From: Talinum fruticosum | Lineage: Eukaryota; Streptophyta; Magnoliopsida; Caryophyllales; Talinaceae | Reading direction: 5' to 3' | Length of the DNA: 64,000 nucleotides | Assembly: GCA_021018815.1 (NCBI GenBank) | Contig: JAITYX010000121.1 | Span: 434,001 to 498,000, forward strand | In this document: piece after piece, positions 25,156 through 35,833 of the stretch | How the letters are laid out: each line of letters begins with the position of its first letter | Numbering within the stretch: position 1 is the stretch's first letter | Position numbers and translations under genes: made by a program | Notes under the pieces: model-generated | Told to the model about the DNA's origin: nothing | Database searches by the model: none | The model's input: only the letters and a program-made list of their open reading frames with translations

Positions 25156-25875
25156 GGAAACTAATCCTCAAGAGGTAATCGAATACTTTCTTAAATTCTC
25201 CAAAGTTGATTTAGCTAAATATATTTTTACTTTGGAAGAAAAGTCCAATTCGATTCCTCTCAATTCAAAGAACAACTTGAGTCAATCACTTCGAGAGCAT
25301 TTCTTTGAAAAACGAATTAGAAAAACTGAGACTCTCATTCGAGAGAACTCAAGACTAGTGCTCAATCTAATGAGACTGAGTCCGAGTTACTCAGGAAAGA
25401 AAATGAGCAATTAAAACAGAAGCTCACCGAGTCTCAAGATCTGATTTTAAAATTTACTCAAGGTCGGAAAAACCTTGACATGCTCTTAGGATCACAATGT
25501 GTCTCCTTTCGAAAAGAAGGTCTCGGTTTCAACAGCGAAGAGGAATCAAATTCCTACTCGGAACCTCAAGTAAAAATGACTCCGAACTGTGAAGTTCGGG
25601 AAGGCTGAGCAAGGTCCTATTCACGAAATGAAAGGAGGACTAAGCCCATAATTATTTACAAAAAGAAACCATTCTCTCCTGTTTCAAAAGGAAAGGTTTT
25701 CGAAAAGAAAGAGACACGAGACTCGGTTCTCCGAGAGGAAGACTCAGAATCGAGATAAAACCCAAAGTTATTCAAATCTGGGTTCCAAAACACCTTCTTC
25801 CTCGGAAAAGAACCACGGTAAGGAATGTTACTTGGGTTCGTTAGAGGAAGTGAGAAGGATTAGATTCTCTTTGTT
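25156..25875 (+). other. Gag-to-protease linker of the copia element
   Basis: Short open pieces (for example 25082-25414) are rich in Glu, Lys, Ser and Asn, with a coiled-coil-like ENEQLKQKLTESQ stretch near 25400-25440, and no catalytic motif. SIRE-type polyproteins have a long linker here. The frame changes several times. Confidence 0.5.
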
Positions 25876-27500
25876 TTGCAGGTCACTCGGAAGAGATCAA
25901 AAGGACACTGGTACCTTGACGGTGGATGTTCACGCCATATGTCGGGAGATGCAGGACTCTTTTCCGAGTTGAATAGACATAAAGGAGGAAAAGTCACATT
26001 TGGAGATGATAGCAAATGCAAGATCGTGGGAATTGGCAAGATTGGAAAAGGAAGCAATTTGGTCGATCCGAGTCTATCTTGTCAAGGAATTAAAATATAA
26101 TCGCTCGAGCATCTCTCAATTATGTGACAAAGGTCAAGAGGTAAGATTCACTCGGACCAATTGCACTATCTCTGATGTCTCCACCAAAGAGATCAAGCTT
26201 TCGGGTAAGAGATCGGGTAATACTTACATCATCCCTCTTTCCGACCCAAGTCAAAATTTATCTTGCTTAAAAGCATCTCTTCATGATGATTCATGGTCTT
26301 GGCATCGGAGACTAGGCCATATTAGCATGCATACTATCAAGAAATTGGCATCTAATGGTCTAGTTAGGGGTTTACCTAACTGTGTTTTTGAGAAAGACAA
26401 AATATGTGAAGCATGCACCGAGAGGGAAACAAGTTAGATCTTCATTCAAATCTCCGAAGACAGTTTCCACATCCAACGTACTTGAATTACTGCATATGGA
26501 CTTATGTGGTGAAATCCTTGTGAAGAGTCTCGGAGGTAAATCTTACATACTTGTTATTATTGATGATTTTCACGATTTACCTAGGTGTGTTTTCTTAAGC
26601 ACAAAAATGAAGCCTTCAAGGAGTTCAGCAAGCTCTGCAGAAAGATTCAAGTTGAGTCTCGGACTCGGATCCGGAGGATTCAAGCCGACCATGGAAGGGA
26701 GTTCGATTATTCGAGAATTCTCGAGTTACGTGACAAAAATGGAATCTCTCACAACTTCTCAGCACCCAGAACTCCTCAACGAGAATGGAGTAGTAGAGAC
26801 AAAGAACAGAACCCTTGAAGAAATAGCAAGGACGATGATGATTGAACACAACTTGCCTTACTATTTACAGGCGGAGCCGATGAACACGACTAACTACACT
26901 CTAAATAGATGCCTCATCGGACCCATTCTGAAGAAAACACCTTATGAGCTCTACAAAGGGAAGAAGCCAAATATTTCCTATTTCGAGACCATTCGGATGT
27001 AAGTGCTTCGTTCACAACAATGGTAAGGATCATCGACCAAGTTTGATGCTCGGTCGAGACGAAGGTATTTTCTCGGGTTACTCCTCTCATAGCAAAGCTT
27101 ATCGCATATTCAATAAGCGAACTAACAAAGTGGAAGAAAGCATCCACGTAGTATTTGATGAGCTTGAACAGGAGAAGCCAAGTGAGTCTTCATACTCGGA
27201 ACTGAAGCTCGAAAAGATGATGACAAAGCCGAGCCTACAAAGACTCGGACCCAACATGCTCGGAATGAAGTCACTCCGAACGAGGAAACTCGAGAATGAG
27301 ACAGGTTGAAGAGCTCGCTCGGAACGAACAAGTTAATGAAGAGGATCACTCGGAACAAGCTTCGAAGATCAAACAGCTCAGCCCACAAACCTGGTGAATC
27401 AAAGAAGCTGGTAAAGCTTTCAAATTTACTTCCGAGTCATCCCCAAGAAAACATCATTTTCGATATCAACGAGTGGGGTAAGAACTCGTTCCTCTCTACA
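25876..27500 (+). pseudogene. Copia protease and integrase, frameshifted
   Basis: The protease motif region WYLDGGCSRHMSG starts at 25909. The active-site triad reads Asp-Gly-Gly (25918-25926) where the family has Asp-Ser-Gly. A gag-pre-integrase zinc region follows, WHRRLGHISMHT near 26293 and CEAC near 26405. The integrase core has its three acidic residues at 26499-26501 (HMDLCG), 26687-26689 (QADHGREF) and 26796-26798 (GVVETKNRTLEE). These lie in two different frames because of a break near 26565 and another at 26780-26783. The C-terminal part ends near 27500. The integrase would insert element cDNA; the protease would cut the polyprotein. Confidence 0.85.
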
Positions 27501-27529
27501 TAATCTATGTGCATTCACTGCATTCATTT

Positions 27530-29062
27530 CATTAACTGAACCCAAAAATGCACTAGAGGCCCTTAATGAACCTGAATGGGTAGAAGCCATGCAAGAGGAA
27601 CTTAATCAATTCGAGAGAAACCAAGTGCGGACTCGACCAACCGACCTTCGACCACCCGGTTATAGGAACAAAATGGGTTTTCAAGAACAAACTGGATGAG
27701 GGTGGAGTGGTAGTCAGAAACAAGGCTAGACTTGTGGCTCGGGGATATAATCAAGAAGAAGGAATTGATTGTAGGGAAATCTTTGCACCAGTAGCTGGAA
27801 TTGAGGCCATTAGAATACTATTGGCATTTGCATCCAACATGCATATTAAATTATATCAAATGGATGTTAAGTGTGCTTTTCTCAATGGTTTTATTGAAGA
27901 AGAAGTCTATGTCGAGCAGCCTCCTGGTTTTGAAAACTCAGAATTTCCAAATCATGTTTTCAAACTTCAAAAGGCTCTCTATGGTCTTAAACAAGCACCT
28001 CGAGCTTGGTATGAAAGAATGAGTAGATTCTTGGTTCAAAATGATTTTAAAAGAGGTTAGATCGACAAGACTCTCTTCATAAAGACCAAGGAGAAAGATT
28101 TCCTTATTGTTTAAATCTATGTTGATGATATTATTTTCGGTGCTACTAATGAGTTTTACGTGCCGAGAATTTTCTGAGTTGATGAGTGAAGAATTCCAAA
28201 TGAGTATGATGAGAGAACTCAATTTCTTCCTTGGGTTACAAATCAAACAAGACAAAGATGGAATCTTTGTTCATCAATCAAAGTACACCAAGGAACTGCT
28301 GAAGAAATACAAACTTCAAGATGCAAAGCACGCATCTACCCCTATGAGCAACGAGCATAAAGCTTGACTCGGACGAGAAAGGTAAAGCAATAGATCAAAA
28401 ACTCTATCGAGGTATGATTGGATCTTTGCTATATCTTACTTTCAGCGAGCCGGATATAATGTTCGAGTGTTCGCCTATGCGCAAGATTTCAAGCTAATCC
28501 AAAAGAATCACATCTCACTGCGGTGAAGAGAATATTCGAGATATCTTGCAGGTACTCGGAATTTAGGTCTATGGTATTCCGGAGACTCGGAACCGACTCT
28601 TACTAAATACTCGGACGCGGACTACGCAGGATACAAAGTTGATCGAAAGAGCACATCCGGAGCTTGCCAATTTCGGGTCAATCCCTAATATCTTGGCACT
28701 CAAAGAAGCGGAACTCGGTAGCTCTATCAACTGCTGAAGCTGAATATATAGCAGTTGGAGCCTGTTGCGCTAAGATTTTATGGATTAAACAACACTTGAA
28801 GGATCTTGGACTATTCCTTAACCCAGTTTCAATCAAGTGTGACAACCAAAGCGCAATCAGTATCACCAAGAACCCTGTCCGAGCATTCGAAAACAAAGCA
28901 TATCGAGGTCGGTATCACTTCTTACGCGATCACTCGGAAAAGGGTGATATTGCTCTTCGATTCATTCCTACTAATCTTCAACTAGCTGATATTTTTACTA
29001 ATCCTCTTAATGAAGATCGGTTTTGCTTTATTCGGAATGAGCTTGGTATGTTAAATGCTTAA
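27530..29062 (+). pseudogene. Copia reverse transcriptase and RNase H, frameshifted
   Basis: The RT part begins with ALNEPEWVEAMQEELNQFE near 27550. It continues at 27707-28060 with RLVARGYNQEEGIDCREIFA, LYQMDVKCAFLNGF and ALYGLKQAPRAWYERM. The catalytic YVDD is at 28118-28129, after two stops. The next block (REFSELMSEEFQMS, 28160-28367) is in another frame. The RNase H, 28664-29062, is open for 132 codons: LISWHSKKRNSVALSTAEAE, KCDNQSAISITKNP and LADIFTNPLNEDRF, ending at a stop. Breaks at 28464-28467 and 28537-28540 are extra bases inside CGAG. Confidence 0.88.
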
Positions 29063-29447
29063 TTGTATGCTACTCTTGTTGCATAATTACGTGTTATGTG
29101 CTTTCACCGTTAATAACAATTAGCACGGTTGATTCGGTGATACTTGGGCTGATAGTTATTTCGCGTTTCGAGTCACTCGAAACCTTTACGAGTCAAACTC
29201 GGACGTAGAGAAACTTGGACATCAAATTTTCTGAAACTATTTCTAGAACAGTGGAGAGTTTCGGATCATATTTTCAAAATTTTCTCTCTCTCTCGGAACG
29301 CTGTGATCGGATTTTAGCCGTGTATTTCTAACCGCTGGAATCTCAACCGTTGAAGAGAACCGTCACACCGGTCTTTGGTGACTGATGGACAAGCCGAGTC
29401 GAACGGAGTTATACTTAACGGATAGTTGACGGGTGCGCTTATTTTCT

Positions 29448-29455
29448 ATAAATAA
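29448..29455 (+). promoter_or_regulatory. Possible internal TATA box before the third ORF
   Basis: TATAAATA lies about 200 bp upstream of the ATG at 29646, followed by a CT-rich leader (29490-29640). The stretch 29330-29460 resembles the LTR promoter block in composition (ACGGTCAC or ACCGTCAC words and TATAAAT). It may drive a separate transcript for the third ORF; this is inference. Confidence 0.35.
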
Positions 29456-29645
29456 CGTCTATCCATCTTCCTCTCGGTATTTTAAACTCTCTCTCTCAAA
29501 CGAAACTTTTCGCGGAAGATTTCTACGTGAACGGACATCCTTGATCATCTGCAAGCGTTGAAGAAGCCCTCTCTCTCGTAAGTTTCGACCGCTCTCATCT
29601 CTTTCTTCTACGTGAACAGAGCTTCATCTTTTTCTCTCCCTCAAA

Positions 29646-31129
29646 ATGCCTAAAAGAGGAAACCATCCCGACTTCCAGGTCTCTCCATCTTCCAAAAGCC
29701 TCGCACCAATAAGCCGGAAAGCTCAACCCCTTCCAAACCCATTGTCACTCAACACCTCGTGCTTGGACGACATATTCTTTCCAACAACCAAATTTTCTTT
29801 GTTGTCCAACATACAAACCACCGGAGCATACCACTTTATGTGCTTCGGCGAGTTCGTCTATCTCGAACTCGTTTCGAGGTTCTATGCTCACCTCACTCAC
29901 TCCGAAAATGTTCTAACCTCTAGGGTTCGGAACATCACTGTTCGTCCGAACACCTCGCTCCTCCACCGCCTGTTCAAGGTCTCTTCTCTCTTCTGAACAG
30001 CAACCCCATTCCTTTCATTGAAGTCGCCGACGACTTCTTTGAAAAATATGCCAAAGAATTCCCTGAGTCCAGGAAAAACTTTTACGTGACTCGGTTGAAG
30101 TCGAAGCTCGTCTTACGTGCTTCTGTTGATGAGAACCTTTTTCTCACAGCATTCCAGCAAGGAGAACCCCAACTCCAAGCACCTCAAAGCTCTCTTCGAC
30201 ATCCTTGAGGGATACGAAGTAGACCTCTTCCCCTCCATCATTGAGCGGATGGCCGCTGTGCCGGCTCAACTCCAATCCAAGAAGAACACCTCCCTTCCTT
30301 TCGGTGCTCTTCGACCCTTGTTTTCAAACAGTTCCAAGTTCCTCTCCCCTCGGACCCCAATGCGTATGCGAGGCTGCCGTTGTGGTTGGCAAGAAGGAAC
30401 TACGGGGGTACGGATACCGGAAGCCGACCCCGGTGTCCGGGTTCACAACTCGAGGCGAGGCCTCCTTCTCCACCTCGGACTCGGAAATCAACTCCTCTCT
30501 CTCTCCCTTCTCCACCTGGTGGTGCTTCCACCTCGGGTGCCTCCAAATCTCTCTCTGCTCTCTTGTCCCCTGTTTTCATGGACAAGATCAGCTCCGTGTC
30601 TTCTGATTTCGGAGACATGCTCCGTTCTTTCAAATATGTTCTCCAAGGTTCGACCATCAGCCAAAAGACTGGTCAATCCCAAATCCGAGAGCAGCGAGTC
30701 TCTAGTTCTTGAGATGAGGGAATTGGTCCAGGAGCAAAAGGAGCTGGTCTAGCTCCTCGGAGAGAGACGATCCAAGGTGGCTCGGGATCGGGATGACTCG
30801 GACGTGTACGAAGCGTCTTCGAGCCCGAGTCGACCTCCTCGGACAGCGAAGAAGAAGAAGAAGAAGAAGCTGCAGACGCCGAGGAACTGCGGGCGAGGCG
30901 AGTCCTTCCGGACAAAGGGAAGAAGAGGTCGTGGCAGCTGCCGAGGGTCGAGCTGCTCCACAAGCTCAAATAGTCGTACTCGGCTCGGACAGCGATGCAG
31001 GTGGGTCGGATGACCTAGCTACTCCAGCGGGTCGAGCAGAGCAGCCCCCTCCGGCCTGCGAGGTTCCAAGGGAAGAACCCCTCGATCCACTCACTCCGGG
31101 TCGGCCACTCGGAGCCGAGCCCCGACGAT
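29646..31129 (+). pseudogene. SIRE-type third ORF (env-like position), broken
   Basis: The start at 29646 (MPKRGNHPDFQ) gives 116 codons, including LELVSRFYAHLTHSENVLTS. Later frames continue with FFEKYAKEFPES (near 30036), then a Ser/Pro-rich stretch with DKISSVSSDFGDML (near 30580) and a long Glu/Ser/Arg-rich low-complexity tail to about 31129. SIRE-like copia elements carry an ORF in this place that has been called env-like. I see no convincing signal peptide or transmembrane segment in the readable parts, so the env label rests on position only. A related, also broken copy is at 55251-56756. Confidence 0.55.
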
Positions 31130-31665
31130 AGTCCCGGTTCTCCCTTCGCCGCGCTCAAGCACATCGTCAAGATCATATCGGCGCCGGCGCACCTCCGCTC
31201 CCTTCACTCAGAAATCTCCCTCTCCCTCGTAGGAGCCATGCACTGAGTCACAATTCCTCGGTCTGCGGAATTTTCTTCTTTACGAAATTTTTTTCTCTTT
31301 TTGTCCGGACATTTAAGTTGTACTAATTGCTATTTTCTTCCCTTCCTTTTCTTGTTGTTTGTTTTTCTTTGAAAGGCAAGGGGAGAAATAGAGAAAAACT
31401 TGTTGTCTTGTTTAGGGGAGTTTTTCCGCCCTTTTTGAATTTTAATGGATTAATGCATTTCATTATTAACTTCGAGTTTATTTTTGCTAGCATGTCTTTT
31501 ACGAGTTAATGAAGCATACTTTATTTTATTTTTTGCTTTGATATATTAAGTATCGCTCGACTCATTGAGTATGTCTTACTCATGCGCAAACTACTTAGAA
31601 TCAATCTTTTCCTCTAACAAAGTTTCTGTTTTAAGTATGAATGCCTTTCATCAAAAAGGGGAGAT
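31130..31665 (+). other. Copia 3' non-coding region and polypurine tract
   Basis: AT-rich, with no gene. It ends in ATGCCTTTCATCAAAAAGGG then GAGAT, the polypurine tract that primes plus-strand synthesis, directly before the 3' LTR at 31666. The same tract occurs at 475-487 and about 57282-57295. Confidence 0.8.
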
Positions 31666-33240
31666 TGAACACTCGAGACACTTGCTCAATACTCTTCGAG
31701 TTATATAAAAGGAATCGGGTATAACAATTTCATACATGTAGAGTTTTGATTCCAAGGCATTCTCTGTGTCTCGAAACTTATGTGAGTAAAATCGTATCTT
31801 CTCTAAGTGACACGGTTCTTACTTAGTATATTTATTGCTTATCTGCAAGCTACTCGAAAAGCGGTTCTTTGTTCCGAGTCCATCTTCACTCGGAATAATC
31901 GCAGATTGAATATACCGATATTTCGTCTTTTCTCACTCGAGAATCGACTTGTGGTTAAAAGTCCTATCTTGTTTTAGTCGGTATTCTTAGCTTGTTTCAT
32001 GCTTAGTCTATATCAAGTTAATCCTCTACGATATTCTTTATTGAACTTAATTCTTCGCTCGGACTAAGTCGGATGGAATTATGAGTATCATGGATATTAG
32101 ACTCGAAAAATTCCATTCCATTTCGACTCGGATAATCGGTTGGTTTATTTATCATAATTATTTTATTATCTGTGTCTAATCTTAGGCCAAAGTATTTTAT
32201 ACTTTGAGAACCAAAATTGATTTGCTTTTGTAGGATATTCAATCGAGGATACAATTTTTTCAAACTATAAAAGTAACTTAGGCTTCGAACGTCAAATCAC
32301 CAGCGAGACACGACTTTTCACCTTCTCTGCTCTAGTCCGAGTAGATTGTGTCGAGGTCTGTCTGTTTCCAAATATGGAAAGCTGGAACGCCAAGCTTAAC
32401 GATGGTTTCTACCTTATCTTTCAAGACACCGCTAATGGTTTTGGGACTTCCAAGAGAGTTAAACCGTTGTCCAACGTTCATATTACAACGGATACTTTCG
32501 AGTGACTCGAAAGCTTCTATCAACGGTCACAAAGGACTCTCGGTCAGCAAATGAAGATAACGGCTACTCTGCCTGGTCATCTATAAATAGAAGCCATCTC
32601 ACAAGACTTGAAGATTGCCGAATCTATTGTTTATACACATACTTGCTCAAAGTCATTGTATTTACTTTCAATCTTCAACTTACAACTCCCACTTTGTAAT
32701 TCATTATTTTACGAGTTGTAAGGTCTTGTACTCGATTACAAACTCTTTCTTACATTCTTTGTAAGGTCGCTTGACTAAGCTGTAAGGGTTAACTCAACTT
32801 AGTTGTCCCTAGCTGTAAGGGTTATCTCAGCTAGGAAGTACTAGATCGGATAAGGGAATTTTTGAGTCTAGGAAAACTTGTATAGAGTTGTCTAAGGGAG
32901 CAACTTGGGTTCGATCGGTTCACGATATTTTGTGGACTCAAAATAGTGAATTTGACTTCGTGTCCGGATTGACATGGTCCGTGGTTTTCTGCCCCAAGAG
33001 GGTTTCCACGTAAAATCTAAGTGTTATCTTTACGAGTTCATTCTAGACTCGGACGGCTTTTCTGCTCTTGTTCTTTTTGGTTAATCGCATTACGAGTCCA
33101 ATCTTTTCTGACCCTGTTGATAGACTCGGAATCTATCTTCCTCTCTATTCACGTGCAAAAGAGTGTGATTCCGCAAAGAATTTTCTATCACCCTATTCAC
33201 CCCCTCTAAGGTGACTTAGACTCTCCCGAGCAAACCTTCA
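31666..33240 (+). repeat. 3' LTR of the complete copia element
   Basis: Starts TGAACACTCGAG and ends ACCTTCA, followed by the duplication CCACA at 33241-33245. It has a TATA box at 32582-32590 (TATAAATAG). It aligns with 22396-23968 over its whole length. Confidence 0.95.
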
Positions 33241-34153
33241 CCACAAATAACTCGGGAACTTGGAGTGTGGCTTCGACATTCTCCGAGTACATGAAAGAGA
33301 TTGTGACCGAACACGATTTTACTACTAGTCCCAAAGAGGTATAGTTGCACTTGTAATTGATTGTTTTCTTTTTTTAGCTTGATTAACACTTATTGCACTA
33401 ACCTAATTAATATGTTTTTAATAGCATTCGTTACAATATTTCCTAGGAAAGAATCCACCCACTCCCTATACAAATGAAGTGCTCAACGAGTTAAAACAAG
33501 GTTTAGCAGAGTTTGTATATAACCGTTTAAAGAGAAGGTATATATTTAGAGTTATTCTTCATTGTTTGATAGGTCAAGTTTCGATTTTAGTAGTCATACA
33601 CAGTTATAGGTATATATATATTACGGTTACTCATTAAATGTGCTTAAGCAACTCTGTCTTGTACCATATATTCAAAAATGTGATGAGTATGTTGTTTTGT
33701 ATATATTTTGGTGAAGGAGTGTATTGGATTGTGGTTTCTATATGTGTTTGTATATGATTTTGTACGAGTATGGAGGGGCAACCAAATACGACAAAAAATA
33801 TTTTTAAAAAAATTAAGACTTATGACGACGAGTGCTTAAGGCGGAACCGTAGTCATCGGCTCACATAATGATGGTTCAAATTAAGGAACCATCATCATAG
33901 ATGGTCTCGTATTAGGTTTTTTCAACTAAAGAGGAAGATTTATGACGAGAGTTGAGATGAAGGAACCGTCGTCATAGACAAGCCTATGACTACGGTATTT
34001 TCATCTAAACGGTCGTCATATATTGACCTATGACTACGTTTTTCAATCGTAGTCAAAGGTGGCACATGCAACGACGCCCACATACACGATGCTTGTTAAT
34101 TGTCGTTAAATGTTGTTTTTAACCGTGCTTAAAAGTGGTTCTTCTAGCAGGTG

Positions 34154-35833
34154 CTACTATGGTTTCATCGTCCCGAGCTTCGCTTAGCTAGCTTGGTGTC
34201 TTCATAAAGTGGAATTCTATATTCCACTATACTCGAAATCTATCCCCGATATGTCTTTGTAAGACCATGCAAAGACATCTATGAATTCTCGTAAGGAGCG
34301 AAGTGGGTTTCTTTTGCTCTTCTAGATTAAGTGTTTTCCCAATTTTGACCTCTTGGGTTTGATCAACTAATCCTATATTAATTGTTGTTGTTTCCTCTAT
34401 TATTGGTGAGTGATTATCATGATCTTCCATAAGTTTTATTAATTCTTTAGAGATTTCTTGTTCATCATTAGAGGCAAAACAATTAAAAATAGGAGAAGGC
34501 AAATAGTAAGCGGAAAGGTTCATCTTATTGAATGAGGAAATGAGTACATAAGACTTAGAAACATAAATTATAGAACTAGAAATACTAGAACTAGAAGATA
34601 ATCTAATAGAATTGGAAACAGATATAATAGCCCTAGTGCTAGACTCGAGAATGGGATGCTCTCCTAAGCTAACAAGCAAATTCTTGGCCCTCCACAAAGC
34701 ATCGATCCATGTAATATGCTTGGACCATTCGACGTTAATGTCGTTGATGAATCTGGATGGATCAAATTACGGGTGTTACATGGCTTGGGACAATATTAAA
34801 GCCAAATTCCCCTCTAGGTTCTTCTCCCGTCCGAATAGCACCCTAAAAATATTACTCTCGTCCAAAGTAGTCTTGTCTTGTGTGGACTGTCCCTCTTCGA
34901 GGAGGTAGGGTGCCTCCTATTCTAGTATATAGTAGTCACTAAAGACCTTCAAACTAGGTACCAGAATACCCTTATCCTTGAGGTAATAAGGCTCGGGAAA
35001 GCCGTAGTAGGGAAGTCGTCCCCTTCTTTCAGGAAATACCCATTAAAAGTTTAAGGAAAGGGTTTGATTAAACGAACTGTTTATAGTGCGAGTCCTCCCG
35101 ATTTGATAGCCTAACCCGAACTTATAGTAGTTGGTGGGTTCAAGGGATAGAAAGATTGGGTGGTATGCCCTCCCGCCTACAGACTAGGCCAAGAAAACCC
35201 ATTCTTCCTTATAATCGAGGGGACACTAGGGTTGCCATAAGGATTGAAGTTGAGAGGTGCTTAATCCTTGTCCAAAGCAAGCAACAACCTCATACCCATA
35301 AAGCTCCTCATTATTGACGTCGTGTTCAATTTCAACGACATACTCTTTGGAGGTGATGGTGGCATAACGATTATCTAACCTTTGATGATCATCTTGACTT
35401 TCTTGTGCTTTGTAGAGGGCACTCCCTAATGGTCATGTAACCAAGGGCGTCCTAGACGTAAATTAAAGGTAGCTTGAATGTCTAGGACTTGGAAGTCAAT
35501 GTTCTTTATTACTCGGTCCAACATTAGTTGGCAGAGTCACCATTCCTAAAACTGTTATTTTAGAGTTGTCATAGGCTCGAAGATGAACAGTTTATTTAGA
35601 GAGTTGTTGCTCCCTAATGCCTAACCTTTTGGCGATCCTCCATGGACAAACATTTATGGCAGATCCATTATCTACAAAGGTTAGGGGGATGAACTTGTTA
35701 ATGTAAGTTATAGTCAAATAAAGGGCATTGTTGTGTGCAATGCCTTCTTCGAGGAGATATTTCTTATCAAAGGTAATGGTTTCATCCCTATTATTGACCA
35801 ATCCTTCTACTTCTCATGTGTAGTTTCAAGAGA
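34154..35833 (-). pseudogene. Gypsy protease and pre-RT region, broken
   Basis: The open piece 35801-35592 holds the aspartic protease motif, FVDNGSAINVCP followed by AKRLGI, typical of Tat-lineage elements (Asp-Asn-Gly in the catalytic loop). Further left, LGRPWLHDH and VPSTKHKKVKMI appear near 35450 after a stop, the conserved end of the protease region. Near 34270 an FAWSYKDMSGID-like block in shifted frames is the start of the RT region, which continues at 19254 beyond insertion C. 34300-35300 has many stops. The protease would mature Gag and Pol. Confidence 0.7.

Larger units (their letters stand above)
22396..33240 (+). mobile_element. Complete SIRE-like Ty1/copia retrotransposon, 10.8 kb
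   Basis: Two LTRs of 1573 and 1575 bp, both TG...CA, are bounded by the 5-bp target duplication CCACA (22391-22395 and 33241-33245). A tRNA-Met-type primer site follows the first LTR and a polypurine tract precedes the second. Inside are gag, protease, integrase, RT and RNase H in copia order, then a third ORF region (29646-31129). Large size, long LTRs and the third env-like ORF point to the SIRE/Maximus lineage. It is nested in CACTA-like copy C, which is nested in the gypsy element. The coding frames carry many single-base breaks in this consensus. Confidence 0.95.
20122..33540 (+). pseudogene. Ptta + DUF8039-like + Ulp1 protease gene (copy C), split by copia
   Basis: ATG at 20122 (MDSSKN) is followed by a frameshift and then VDFDSHGNAVDENKSTFMSY. 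Further Ptta exons lie at 20480-20700 (KFRDFKYCITAIW) and 20823-21060 (KRIKSNPYPHVLSRAGYAKL), then a DUF8039-like part at 21090-21290. The Ulp1 domain has HHWMLVAIYPTAH near 21990 (catalytic His), a DP pair after a 1-base shift near 22052 (likely catalytic Asp) and, beyond the copia element, LGNLECGFDIL at 33256-33290 (catalytic Cys). The copia element entered at the first codons of that last exon. The C-terminal exon is at 33425-33540. Confidence 0.65.
19255..34153 (+). mobile_element. CACTA-like Ptta/Ulp1 transposon copy C, containing a copia element
   Basis: Same family as B and A but on the plus strand. The 5' end (GAAACCACTTTTAATGACGG near 19256) and 3' end (AAAGTGGTTCTTCTAGCAGG near 34150) resemble the other copies' ends, though the outermost bases are diverged and I could not fix a clean target duplication (CTT against CTA). 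Subterminal GACGGTT/AACCGTC palindromes occur at 19270-19540 and 33830-34120. Without the copia insertion (22396-33240) it would be about 4.05 kb. It sits inside gypsy pol, just upstream of the RT core. Confidence 0.75.

Noticed and set aside
30324..30969. Several overlapping ORFs on both strands in the third copia ORF region, including a run of Lys codons near 30850
   Set aside because: They are shadows of a Ser/Pro/Glu-rich coding stretch in other frames; the matching copy at 56 kb does not conserve them.
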